Source: Lagopus muta (lineage: Eukaryota > Chordata > Aves > Galliformes > Phasianidae). Taken from it: a DNA stretch of 64,000 nucleotides. The notes beneath the pieces were generated by a model, which saw only the letters and a list, made by a program, of their open reading frames with translations, was not told the origin of the DNA and searched no databases. The DNA is taken from assembly GCF_023343835.1 (NCBI RefSeq), contig NC_064437.1, positions 12,551,001 to 12,615,000 of the forward strand. Reading direction: 5' to 3'. Both the position numbers and the translations under genes were made by a program. This document shows, piece after piece, positions 46,906 through 59,895 of the stretch (positions are counted from its first letter, which is position 1; each line of letters starts with the position of its first letter).

Positions 46906-49900
46906 GATGAAGGAGAGTGAAAATTTTAATGATTCACAAAAATATGTACAAGTATTCATCCAGTGAGAGATCTAAGTGTAAAGACAACGTTATTGAAGGA
47001 CACTCAAAACAGATTTCACTTCTGTGGCACGAAGAACAAAGAGCTAGTGGAGCCTTTACTGGAGCTAATATGGTATATTTTAATATAAGAACTCCTGCAA
47101 ATTTTCTAATAAAAGTCATCTATCAGAGTCAGCAAAACCTCCTTTTCACTTTTGTGAATCCAAATTTTAGTTGGGCATTAAAATAGAGCTATCTAGAAAC
47201 TCGTTATACTGATGTTGTCAAGCTGAAGTGAAACAAATCATTTACACTTCTGAGACTGAATCTGTAAAACGAATTGCAAAATTGAAATGCACGTGTCTAA
47301 AGAATACTCCTGATAATGCTAATTACAAACCATGTCCTGTCCTAAACTGTCATCTACAAAACAATGATGACAAAAGTTGTCGAACTGCTCTTTTTCATAA
47401 AGTGAACTGGTTCAGTACCTTCAGACAGGCAGCAAAACACAATTCTGACTGGCTTCCAGGAGAACGTCAAAGTGAAAAGGAGTACTTTTTAATAGTGTCT
47501 TTAAGTACCCTAAATGCCTTTAAAATATTTAGAGCAATGAAAAGCTATTGGATAATTATAGTCCTGTTATGATATTGCAGCACTTGTGAAGACTTTGGCT
47601 TAGATTTAGGAAACTAGTCAATCAGCTATCTAATGTCAACCTCGTAGAGCTTTTAAAATGATTACCTAAATACAGTTCATTTGGATTAAGATATGACCCA
47701 ACTACTTTCGTATATACTTCTTCAGGCTTGTGTGGAGGTTCAAAATTGGAGTTACTCTGCTATATTAATCCAAAGAATAAAGATGAATTTAATGTGCATG
47801 TACTAATTCAATACAGAAGTTACTAAGATATGTGAGAATACATTGCTTGTATCAGTAAAATTTGCCTCAAGATTTTCTCCTAAAATACTTTTCCCTAACT
47901 ATGAGGAAGAATACTTTCACTAACAGGTATTTTGTTTCTTTGTGCATGTTCAGTCCCTGGAACAATTCATACAAGAAAAACTGGTGGCAAGTTTCTCACA
48001 GCATATTCCAGATCAAAGACAATGGGGCACAGTTCTTTTTCCACAAAGACAATGGATGGGCATAAACGTAGAGAAAACCAGAAGTATTCCCTAGTGTAGG
48101 TTTCTGTTAAAATAGGGCTTCTAAGCAGCTGCTTTCCACACAACCTTTTGCAAGCTTCAGGAACAGCTGTAAAAAAAACCCCACAACTTAGATCTGCACT
48201 CCAAGGGCAAACCTCCATGGCTGTCTAATTATATCTGAGATTTTTCTACTCCTGTAAGACGCAAGAAGCAACCAGGCAATAAACAATGAAAACAATTCTG
48301 TGCTTAAATATTGATATCTAGTGTTACTTTAGACACTGCGAGCAAAGACATCTGCCCAGAGAGCATCTCAGATGGGATTTCAGGGGAACATTCTAAGAGA
48401 CAGCACAATTGCTGTTACATGTCTAATTCCTTTAACAGAAAGTTTACACTGTTTCCATATTTATTAGTTGAGGCTATGATCCTTAGAGTATCACACACTA
48501 TTTTACTTCAATCACAACAGAATTACATACAAAGATAAGAACATGCAAGTCCGCTGATCTGGAGGTATTACTAAAATATAAGACATATGAAGCCCATAAT
48601 TTTCATGATATCCATAAGACTTTAATTCATTTAACCTCATCTTAAATCATCTCGTCTCTCAAACATTTTCCTGTTAATGCACAACTGTATGAAGTGGTTT
48701 AGCAGAAGAAAGTGGGATATTACAACCTTTGCTATTTTATATTCAAATACATTGCCATACTCTCGTGCAAGGAGATAATCATAACACTCCTTTAATGTTT
48801 GTATTAATACTGTAGTTTAAATTGGAAATACTGTGAATCAGGAATCTTCATCTTTGTTCAACCACAAATGTATACTTAAAAGACATAAGAAAAGTTACCA
48901 TACTTGGAACAAACCCTGCCCCATTTTTAAAAACATATTCAAGTTTCAGTGACAAAAGTAAATCCAGTGTGTAAATACACATTCATCTTTTTTGAAGTCC
49001 TAGTCTTTACTCTCAACAGATCAGTGGATCTTTTAACGTCCCCATCCCTACCAGAGGTCAGACGCACAGAGAAGAGCAAACTTAAAGAAGGGCAATGGAG
49101 ATGTAAAAAGTGGTACAAAATGAATGATAACTCTTTGAAGCACTGGTAGAAATGGAGAATTAGTGGTTCAGAGTAAATCCAAATCTTACATCTTTGCTTC
49201 AGGCAGGTAAAAAAAAATATCATTCTAGTTCAGTAGTAAACTTTACTTCATTTCTCCAGGTTTTAGGGCTGAAAATGAATCCTCTGCAAATGTGGTTTTC
49301 TGTACTTCTGGAGCTCAGCAACAGCTGGGGAAGAAAACAGATACAGTTCCTCTTTTTTTCAGATTGCAATTTCCTAAGATCACCCACTTTTCCCTTCTGA
49401 CCTGGGTTATTGTGTCAGATGAGCCCTCCTCAATAAAAGCGGAGATTTGAGGATACAGTTTTCTATTCCAACCACCTATTTAAAAATAAGGTATTTGGAA
49501 GACAATAGCAAGACCTATATGCCTGCTGTCTAAAGCCTGCAAATTATGGCAGGGCAATTGCTTCTCCTGTTGCTAGGAGAACAGCCTGGAAGCACAGGGT
49601 TTTGCATAGGCTCTCTTCTTCATCACGAAGGGCAAGTTCCATTGGGAAAGATTAGCAAGGAGTGCTATTGTCACCTTACACTGTATTTAGAAATGAGAAG
49701 ATGAACTTAAATTTGCTTGTATCTTGAGAGTTTCAGTAGTTATTCCTACTTCCCCTCTTTCTATTCTATAACTTTAGCTTTATATGGCATGAGAACAAAA
49801 GCTGGAAAAATGCAACCTGACAAGTTTTAAAGTCAGTCCAGGACTGCAAAATAAATCCTGGGTCAAGATTATTGATTACTTGGCATTCATTGCAGACAGC

Positions 49901-50604
49901 ATCAAAAAGGTAAGAAAGATGAAAACCTAATTTTTTTTTTAACCAAGGTTATTGAAAATAAAACAAAGGAATGATTTTTTTTTTTCCAATTTAAAATGAA
50001 TGTCTCAACAGCTAAAATATTTGAAAGATAACAGCTAGTAAAGTCACGGACAATTTTAACCTAGTATAGAGTTCTAGACAGAACTTAGTAACTCGAATGA
50101 ACCAATTAAGTTTCTTTTGTTCATATTTCTATTAACCCCAAAATGTCAAGAACAATTGTAAGTTAATGGGTTGGATGTATTTGACATAGCATGCATTTAT
50201 ATTTGACCACGTGTTCAAGAAGGCCAATTACCATTGTACAGGTACCGTAAGCTAGAATTAAACCCACTGTCAGCTGCAATTAATTTTTTTTTCAGGTAAG
50301 CCTGCAACCACAAAAATTATTTCCTGAACATTACAGGTGGTTAAAAAAATACCCAATTTTTGGATACCAGATTGAAGTCCTTGGGAAGATTTCTCAACAG
50401 GTCTCTTCCACTTCTGATAGAATACATCTACTCATGCTGCAATCATTCCTTGATAAGAATTGTTTTTTGTTTTAAAGACATCTTCAGAAACATATAAAAA
50501 TTTCTAGTTTCCTTATCTCCTGCTGAATTATCACAAGTACCTGTGCCACAGGTACATATATGTATCACTCATGGGCTTTTCTTTTTTGGCAAGGAAAAAC
50601 AACA
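46906..50604. other. Intergenic, nothing recognised
   Basis: Lies between the two largest CR1 copies. Several ORFs up to about 114 codons occur on both strands, without recognisable domains and with AT-rich codon use like the background. Confidence 0.65.
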
Positions 50605-51150
50605 TGTATCTACTCCTCTACTCTGCCCTGGTAAGACCTCATCTGGAGTACTGCGTCCAGTTCTGGGCTCCCCAGTACAAAAAAGACAGGGATCTCTTGG
50701 AAAGAGTCCAGCGGAGGGCCATGAAGATGGTGAAGGGCCTGGAGCATCTCTCCTATGAGGAAAGGCTGAGTGAACTGGGTCTGTTCAGCCTTGAGAAAAG
50801 AAGACTGAGAGGGGACCTGATCCAGGTCTATAAATATCTAAGGTGTGGTGGGCAGAATGGCGAGGCCGGACTCTTTTCAGTGGTGAGTGGAGACAGGACA
50901 AGGGGAAACGGCTGGAAACTGCAGCACAGGAAGTTCCGCACAAACATGTGCAAGAACTTCTTTACAGTGAGGGTGATGGAGCACTGGAACAGGCTGCCCA
51001 GGGAGGTGGTGGAGTCTCCTTCTCTGGAGATGTTCAAAACCTGCCTGGATGCCTACCTGTGCGACCTACGGTAGGGAACCTGCTTTGGCAGGGGGGTTGG
51101 ACTCGATCTCTGGAGGTCCCTTCCAACCCCTACAATTCTGTGATTCTGTG
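50605..51150 (+). mobile_element. CR1 LINE 3' end with open ORF2 C-terminus
   Basis: Plus-strand CR1, 5' truncated. An uninterrupted frame to 51074 encodes the ORF2 C-terminal region ([60 protein letters not shown]). The 3' UTR GGGGGGTTGGACTCGATCTC leads to the terminal ATTCTGTGATTCTGTG. The intact frame and near-consensus tail make it the youngest-looking CR1 in the window. Not a host gene. Confidence 0.95.
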
Positions 51151-54100
51151 AACAGCAGAGGATAGTTCTCAGTAGCCCACAGGTTTCTAAATGACTTAGA
51201 TGACATCAGCTTGTCAGCAGCTGCTACAGCAGGAAGCACTATGGCCTGAGAATCCATTTCATAATATTAATTCTAAGCCACAACAGGCCATACAGCATTG
51301 CTTAACAGGTAACATTCACCTCACACTGATAGCTAATATAAGTCTAGACAGCTTTCAAGTCACCTGCAGTTCAACATATTTAAGTGAAATTGAGTGGTAC
51401 ATAAACCTTATATAGGATGTTTACACCGGACTAACATTTATTTTGCACATAAAATACAAGCTTGCTGCTGAGTGATGAAAGAGGCAAAGGAGGAAAAAAC
51501 AGCAGAGATCAGAAATGAGGACAGTTCTAATTAATATAAGCAGAAGTACAGCATAGCATACAAGACAAAATTGCTCTTTGGAGACAAAGGGTGGTTTATT
51601 AGCAGTTTCAGAAGAGCAATTTTACACTTTAAGACATCAGTTCAATAGTCTCCAGAGTGAAGGCTACTGCTTTCACTACTGAGCTGTTGTTTGGCTCAGT
51701 ATTACAGTTCCCAATTTGATCCTGCCTCAAACAGAAGCTTCCATGGTTGGTAGCACTGAAAACACAAATTAAAACTTTGAGAAATTACATTAGCAAGAAA
51801 AAACTACTCACCCTCATCTACCACAGCTTTGTTTTGAAGTCAAGGTTGCTTGAACATCTCCAATTTAACTATTCACACCCTGAAAGATTTTCAATTTTCC
51901 ATACTTAAAGAGATCCACCATTGGTCCTCTACTGCTGCAAACTTTAAAGAAACTTAAGTGATTAAGGGAACTATAAAATAAGGATGTTCCCAATATAAGG
52001 ACATACTAAACTATTTGTGAATTAAATAGGTAACAGTAAGAAGCTATATAGTCATACCATTGTGCACTTACACACGCTTGGAAACTCCAATGAGGAACAC
52101 ATTTCTCGCCATCAATACCATTACTTCAGCAAAGCACCACTCTGTGAACACTGTACTGTTTCTTATACCACCACTAACCTAGTAACCTTTAAACATATCA
52201 CACTGTAACACAAGTTCTTTCATAGATTATGGAAAGTCAAAGAGCAGAATTGCTTTCAAGACTCCACAGTACTCCTCAGAAATTCATTGTTATCAAATAT
52301 AACTTTAAGAATTGTTTGCCAAAACTGCCCATTCACCATGGAACTACTCCCAGGAGAAGTAAGCAATGAGTTTAGAATAGTTCTCAGTTCACTAACAAAG
52401 AGATGTGTTATCTTTGAGTGGATAGAGATAGATCCTGAGGGACAGATCTTGACTGCCTTTTGCTTCTCTGTTGGGTTTTGTCCTTTCACTGACAGTTACT
52501 GATAGCTATCAATTTAAGAAGCATTCTCAGTCCCTCATCTTAAATTCTCATTCACAGATGACTTATTAGGGCAAAAAGAAATTAAGCAACTAGCAGAAGT
52601 ACTCAAACTATGGCAACACAGGAAACTACTGTAATACAGACTTCCCTTAGATGCACCGAGCTTTGAGATTTAGCCTGAAGTTTGTACTGTCGCATCCACA
52701 ACAAGTTAATGAATTGTGTTGGTGCCCCCTATATATTGTTACACTGCATTCAGTTAATGTCAGTAGGAAGCCTGCATACTCTTGCTTTCTGACTTGAAGA
52801 GACATGCATTTCCTGATCTTACTTCCAAGTAGGTTCTAGATATGAGCTTTTCCAAAACTAAAGAGAAAAGCAGAGTCAAGTGAAAGTCCTGTGCTTATCT
52901 CATGTATTTTAGAGGAAAGTGCTAGACTTCACTGTGGTTGACCTTGCACAGTCAGTCTATGAGGCTGCTTCATCTTCAGCATGTTTCCCTCCACAGCAGG
53001 GGGAAAAAAGAGCAACTTTTGAAGCCACATAGACAGAACCAAGTTTAAGAAAAAGAAAATAAGAACCACCACAGAAAAATCTAACAAAGTATTGAATGAC
53101 AGTACACATTAACTGCTTAGGTCAGTGTTTACTGCAGCTCACCAGGAGCTGAGAAACCAAGCCTCACTGCCCTGCAACTGCTTCTGGATCATGCTAACCC
53201 TCCAGCACCTCAAAGCCAAGATCCTTAGGAAGACAAGGTTACACCTTAGAAAGTAAGAGAAACTACGAGCTCTACAGAAGCTGTAAAATCAACAGATACA
53301 CAGCATTTCACATTTGTAAGAACATCTGCTTCTGGCTTCCAACCCAACTAAATTCAGTGGCAGCTCAGTTGCTAAACCCAATTTCAGGACTAAACTCTCC
53401 AGTCAAGTGCTGCCTCATATACAGCAAGCAAAGATCACAGAGCAAATAAAATGGTACACATATAGCAGCTGTAGTAGTATGGTTCCTATTAACTTATCTC
53501 CCCTTTACCTCCCATAAGCCTTCTAATTCCTGGATTCCTCTTGGCTTGTACAGAATTCTGCTGACACAGGTAAAGGGGCAAATAGCAATCACTGACTTGC
53601 TTGCATTGATTCTGCCACGGAGAAGCATAAACAAAGTCTTCAAAGGGCCTGATCCAACCTCTTACTGGAAAGCCAATGCCATTCCTCACTAAATACATAA
53701 GTAACATGTGTCTAAAGGGAAGGTCAAACATCTGTGCACAAGATGTACATAATCCTACACAAAACCACCAATTCATCATCCTCTTGCAGATAATATAGAT
53801 ATTTTGCTGAGGAACTCTCAAAGACTTCATTTCTAAGTTCAGCTAGGAATTTGTTTGAGTAACTTCAGGAAACCTAGGGGAAGAGGAAATTATAAAGGTA
53901 ACAGCAGAAGTAATGTGTGTTTAAATCACTTCCATAATTTTCCTGTGAAACTAAATGTACTGAAGATGCTTTTTGCTCATTTTCAAAGAGCATCTGGTCC
54001 TCTCTAAACAGCTGAAGCACAATGAAAGTGTTAGTCCAAGTAAGGGAAAACGCATAGCTTAAGCAATGCCCACATCACACTGCTGTTACTAGATGTGCTC

Positions 54101-57038
54101 TGCAGCAAACCTAAACTAAACGGTCTGCCAGGACAAAAGTCTTCTGAATATTTTTTATTTGTATTCAATAAGAAAAATTCATTTGAAGATGCCATGAAAA
54201 ACAATTTCTGACAGTAGTTTACTGGTACTACAGATGGTAAAACTCCTGAAGCCTCCAAAACAGAACAACATTTAGCAGTCCATCAATCTAATGAATTGCT
54301 TACTTGGGCTACAGACCTAGCTTCATGCCCTGGATCTAGACTTAGTGGAAAGTTGCAAGCAAAGGATGGTATTGTAGTATGCTGGGTCCTGTGCTGTGGT
54401 AGTATAAATACAGGCCTGTAGGAGCTCACAGATTTTTGCTGTATTTTTGCGTTTAAATAAAATAGAAAGAATAAGAAATGGTCATATTGTTTGTTTCCAC
54501 TTCAACTAGTTATCCTATAGTTAGGCTTCAAAATGTAGTGTTCTCAGTTTATTTGTAGGATAAGAACAATAGCATCAATAAAGATAACGAGAAAAGACTC
54601 AAGACTCTGTAACAGGGCAAGAGAATGAGGTGCCATACAAAATAAATAAGGACCAGTAAGTCAGACCTTGTCAATAACATAGGTCAGCAAGAATGTCTAG
54701 GAGTAAGCCTGTACAAGGTATTTGCAATTAAGAAAAGACAATCCTTTGACCTCATGACAAGTCTTCCAAGCTGAATTTCCCATGGCTACAATTAAAATTA
54801 CTGTTTGGATTGGCTAACCCTTTCTGCACACATACCCTGAGCTTTTATAGTATTTGCTCTTTAAGGTGAAAGGAAGAGATCATGATGGCAAAAGAGGTCG
54901 GGTCTAGAACTGAATTGAAATGGGAGTTGCCACTGGCAAATTTCACTTCCCCCCTTAATTACTAACTTCACTATTAAAAAACAAAAAAAGAACACAGATT
55001 TACTTTCAAGGCAAGATTCATACTGTCTTTTCCCTTGTTTATCCATAAGTTTCATTTTGTTAATTTGATTTAATTAGATCAGCCCACATCTCTCTTAAAT
55101 AATATTGAGTGTTCAGACTCCAGATGTACATCCAAAGACTAATAGTGCTTTCTTAATAGAGGCTAATCATTCTCATGGCTTCCAGTCATGCTCTGGTTTT
55201 TCCAGCAATATTCACAAACTTTGCAAACACTATGAAGAAAGTAGAAGACACAGATCATTGTTTAGTGAAAATATGCCTTTGATTTTCCTCTGCCTACTGT
55301 CTGGTGACCTAGAGCAATACCAGCAATGAATGTAGGAATACATCTGCTTGGCATACTGCTATGTGCTTCTTACAGCATTCCATATAATTCTGACACAAAC
55401 TAATTCAAGAGATGAATTAACTATATCTGCAGTTATTATATATCAACATAGCTTCATTACAGCTAATAGAAATATACCAATTTATGCCACAATACATTTT
55501 AATTTTAAAATCTTTACTAAGCCACAATATGATGCAGAGACATTACTTAATCATTTGTTCCCTTTCTCCAAATTTTCTTCCCAGTGAAGTATAACAGCAG
55601 TGAAAAATTGAAAGGGGCATGGACACACTCAAAATTGCGTACAACACTGAAGAAGGATGCATAACAGTACTTACCTTGCTCATTGTGCAAGTCACTTTTC
55701 TAATCCCACTGTTCTTCTGTGTTTCATCAACTTTGAGAGGGAGAGATTTTACACCCACATGTATATATATATATATATTTTTTTTTTTTAAGAAGTATCC
55801 TTCCCCCCCCCCATTATTCTATGAACTGGCAAAAAATCTAGTTGATTACCGCATTGCATGTGGAAAAAAAAAAGACAAAGAATTGGAAAAGATACAGATT
55901 TCCCTGACTTTAGAAGATAACATTTCATGCCACAATGATTTTTTAAAAGGAATTGAAAGTCTGAATAGTTTGAGAATAAATTACTCCAATATAAAGTGAG
56001 CTCTCATTCACCAATACTCAGAAATAGCTTAAGCAGAGATAAAATAATGTGTATTGTAATTAATATTTTAATTTGCTAAGAAAAGCTAAATAGTGATTAA
56101 GCCCTTTCTCCTCCTCCTTTCCCCTGGTAATAATGAAGACAGGCAATTTCAAGAGAAGCAGAACAGCCAGGAGTTTAATGTCATTGATTAAGAACATGTT
56201 TCCATGGTGGCTATTATGTCCCCCTTTAAAAGAAGAAAACAAAACAAAGCCTTATTTCCTTTTAGACCTACAGGGCTTCTTCAGAGTCTCCATAAGACAG
56301 ACAACAAGAAAATGTTTAGGGATAATTAAAGGCAATTAGGCTCATCAAGGCTCATTTCTGGTCTAGCTCCACTTCTTCTCCCTACAATGTGTGCTAATTG
56401 CTGCTTCAACATACCAAGTAGCATGTTTCTTTCTTTTTTTTTTTATTTCTACGAACAAGACTATTTGGTCATTACCAGCATTTGACAGTGTGAATAAGAG
56501 ACTCCTGATTAGCTTTTTGTTTGCTTTTTTAAAAGTTTATACTACATGTCCTATTGAATACTATTGATAGTAAAGAATACTAAATTAACTCTTTGCAATT
56601 GAGCAGTACCTTCTGCTAGAAGATTTCAAAACTCTAGGCAAACATTAATGAATTAATTCTTTCAATAATTATGCATAATAGGTATCATCACCATAATTTT
56701 GCAGACCAGCAAACAGGGACAAAGAGGTTGGGTAGCACATTTAGCATTACAGTCAACATATAATGATGCTGGTTCCCTGTTTGCACAATAAAAATATTAG
56801 CTTGCCTGCAATAAGCACACCTCCTGTGTAATTTTATTTCTCTTGTTATATCTACTTTTGGTTCCTTGATAGCCAAGTAATTGAAGATATTTAAATGCTA
56901 AACTTTAAAGGTAAGTATTGTTCTGCTCACAGAGAAGCAAAACTGCTTCTGACATGTACTCAGGGATACCAGGCAAGGTATTGAAAGGCAGGTCAATAAT
57001 CATGCACAGAAAAAAAGAAAAAAAAAAGCTGAACTCAC
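51151..57038. other. Intergenic, nothing recognised beyond simple repeats
   Basis: Starts right after the CR1 tail. Holds the low-complexity tract at 55766-55811. ORFs of 113 and 126 codons occur (53489-53830 minus; 55619-55999 plus, the latter running through the low-complexity tract); neither looks like a gene. Confidence 0.65.
55766..55811. repeat. TA, T and C homopolymer-rich tract
   Basis: A (TA)n run, then T11, then after a short spacer C10. Low-complexity sequence liable to length error; it generates spurious ORFs. Confidence 0.8.
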
Positions 57039-57254
57039 CCAACTGATGAATGCACTCTCCAGCCATGCAGCACTTCTCAAGAAGCAGCATAGCTTGAGAG
57101 AAACTCTCAGCAGCTGGCTCCACCCGGGGTCCACTCTCCCGTTCACATTGGGAACACAGGTGCAAACAATCTGCCTGTACTCCCTGTGCCAGCCACAGCC
57201 CTTCACCAGGTGCTCAATCACTGGCTCAAGCTGTGACCTAACAGTTCCCCCACA
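57039..57254 (-). mobile_element. LTR-like interspersed repeat, copy 2
   Basis: Minus-strand start TGTGGGGGAACTGTTAGGTC, then CACAGCTTGAGCCAGTGATT and GAGCACCTGGTGAAGGG as in copy 1. The middle diverges and the TATA-like segment of copies 1 and 3 is not visible. It ends at GTTGG|GTGAGT and is followed by a long pyrimidine tract. Same orientation as the other copies. Confidence 0.5.
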
Positions 57255-58572
57255 AATACCTACAGAAGAAATTCTTAAGAGGAACTTGTCCAGAACTAGA
57301 CACAAAAAGATTCAAGTGTTGTAGTAGAGGATGTTCAGTAGCTTAGCCATTGAAAGTACAAAAGTTTCATTAGCACTCTTCAACTCCAAATTCATGACAG
57401 CACTGTCATGACCAGCTCAACTTCTATAGGTTCCATGAAAAACTGCAATCCACCTACCCAAATCAACATCTTGCCAGTCTTGAAAGTAGTTGGATGACAG
57501 ACAAATTTAAATTTTTTCATCAGTACGCTGTTTTGATAGGTAAGAGAATTGAAATGTACAGAAGAGAGACCTACACACAGTTTACCACACTATGGCTGTC
57601 TAATCCAGCTATGTTAAAAACCACGTAACAAGGTATCACGGTCACAACACCCATTCCATTATCCTGAAAAATATTTAGGATCTCAATGTTTTAAAGACAT
57701 TATAACATGCTGTTTCAGCTCCAATAACTGAACTGCTTGGTATCATGTTATCTGACAATGGAGATCCTGCAAAATCCACCCAATAAGCAGGATCCTGCTG
57801 CTACTTTTCTGCATTTCACATGTAGAATTGACACCAGTTCTGCAGCTTCAAAGAACTCTCAGCTATCATCCACTCCCAAGTAATAAAAGAAAGTCACAAC
57901 TATTACTGATGTTACGTTAGCTACACTTATGTTTTCTTTTGGAGCTTGAGAAATAACAAAGAAAACACCAGACCTTTTACAAAAGTATCTTAACACTCAT
58001 GTGGAAATTGGTATATGCAGGTTTAAGTAGAGATGGCATTACCACTTCCTAGGATAAATAACAAGAAAGTTTTTTTTTTTGGTGCACAAAAGTATGTTTT
58101 CTAACAGATATGGTTGGCTGTAGATTTCAAGCAGTAAGCTGTGCTTCTGTGCAGTCACAAATTGAAGCTGAGAGCTATAGTCTCTCTCTGTGCTTCAAGC
58201 ACAGCTGTCTCTACTGCTACTCATCAGTCTTTGCTCAAGGCAAGTAAGGAGGACCACGAAAAACATTTCAGCTGCAATGAGACCATTTCTTCCCCAGTAC
58301 TAAAAATGACTCCTTCATACAAGTTTTACTAGCACCACTAAAATCTAAGCATGCCTTAAGTTGTTAAATTAGAATGCATTTTCTACCTACTTACATTATA
58401 AATCTCAGTGTACCTGTCTCCTTGTAGACACCTGTTATTTTCCCAGATACACAAGCAGAGCTATTGTAGCAATTAAACAGATCAATGCCATGAAAAAGCT
58501 GTTACAACAAAGGTATGATAACAGAAAGACCAGGACGATAGAGAGGGGCTATAAGGAAAGAAGATCGCTCAC

Positions 58573-58809
58573 CCATTTCAGAAAAGTCCAGATTTACGGA
58601 GAAAAACTTCACTAAGAGGAGGCCTCCAGAAAAAGATCCTTACGTAAGGGCAGTCACCCCTTAAATGAGGCCTAAGAGAGGTGGAACAAGGCTCCACCCC
58701 TTCTAGTCACATAGATGAATTGCCTTCACCTGTGCTCCCAGGGCTGAATAGGTCTTTTCTCCAGGTGCTCAATCAGTGGTTCAGCCCATGGCTCAACAGT
58801 TACCATACA
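58573..58809 (-). mobile_element. LTR-like interspersed repeat, copy 3
   Basis: Minus-strand start TGTATGGTAACTGTTGAGCC, core CTGATTGAGCACCTGG, a GGTGGAGCC...GTTCCACC inverted motif, and CCTCATTTAAGGGG as in copy 1. It ends at AATGG|GTGAGC. About 1.3 kb from copy 2. Diverged about as much as copy 2. Confidence 0.5.
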
Positions 58810-59339
58810 ACTGTGCACTGAGTTTAACTGAGAAAATTGAAATAAACCTTGCTTTATGAGTTTGTGCATGAGAGGCCATCTACTTAACAACTCCCAATAA
58901 AATGTGTTTTGGGATGAAAATAGAATGATTATACTTTTCCTCAATGGAACTATAGTGTTTTTACAGATATTGTGAAAACAGAAAGCAACGATTTGCATGT
59001 TAATAGAAGGATTATGATTTAATAAAAGAATATAGTACACTTGAAATAGTTAGAGATAAACAAAATGGCATAACTGATTCTTAAAATAAAACTACTTTCT
59101 TCACTTCCCAGAAGTTGTTCCCATTCTCAGCATATGCCCCTCCACTCAGATAATGTCTTTACGCTGCTAAAAATTAGATATACAGTGTATTATATTCTTT
59201 CAGCTCCTTGAATTCTGAACCAGTAGAAACAGAAGAATTTCTCATATTCATAAATCAAATCAACTTTTAAAAACTTTTAAAAAACATTTACATCCACAGT
59301 TCTTTCTAGCAGACCTTCTAAGTTATAACTATTACATCT

Positions 59340-59895
59340 GCATTAACAAGCGTGTGGCCAGTAGGTTGAGGAAGGTTCTCCTCCCCCGCTACACTGCACT
59401 GGTGAGGCCACATCTGGAGTACGGTGTCCAGTTCTGGGCTCATCAGTTCAAAAAAGACAGGGAACTGCTGGAGAGAGTCCAGCAGAGTGCCACTAAGATG
59501 ATTAAGGTCCTGTAGCATTTCCCTTATGGGAAAAGACTGAAAGCTGGGGCTGTTCAGCCTGGAGAAAACTGAGAAAGGATCTGATCAATGTTTACAAATA
59601 TCTAAAGGGCAGGTGTCAAGTGGATTGGGCCAACCTCTTTTCAGCATTGCCTAGTGACAGACTAAGGGGTAATAAACACAAACTGTCCTATATAAACATG
59701 AGAAAAACCATCTCTGAGAGTGACAGAACACTGGAGCAGGCTGCCCAGAGAAGTTGTGGAATCTCCTTCTCTGGAGATATTCAAAATTCACCTGGACAGT
59801 TTCCTGTGTAACCCTACTGCAAGGAACCTGCTTTAGCTGGGGGAGTTGGACTAGATAATCTCCAGACATCCCTTCTAACTCTTCTGATCCTGTGA
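59340..59895 (+). mobile_element. CR1 LINE 3' end, degraded
   Basis: Plus-strand fragment with GCACTGGTGAGGCCACATCT, TCCAGTTCTGGGCTC, CTGTTCAGCCTGGAG and the 3' end CCCTTCTAACTCTTCTGATC. Same region as the 50.6-kb copy but with frameshifts and stops. ORFs on either strand here are derived from the element. Confidence 0.92.

Noticed and set aside
50571..51074. 167-codon ORF as a novel protein
   Set aside because: It is the C-terminal part of CR1 ORF2 and is followed by the CR1 3' end.
55619..55999. 126-codon ORF on the plus strand
   Set aside because: Passes through a TA/T/C low-complexity tract and has no domain.
57000..57324. ORFs of 92-101 codons on both strands
   Set aside because: They coincide with copy 2 of the LTR-like repeat; similar peptide fragments in copies 1 and 3 come from repeat homology, not from a gene.
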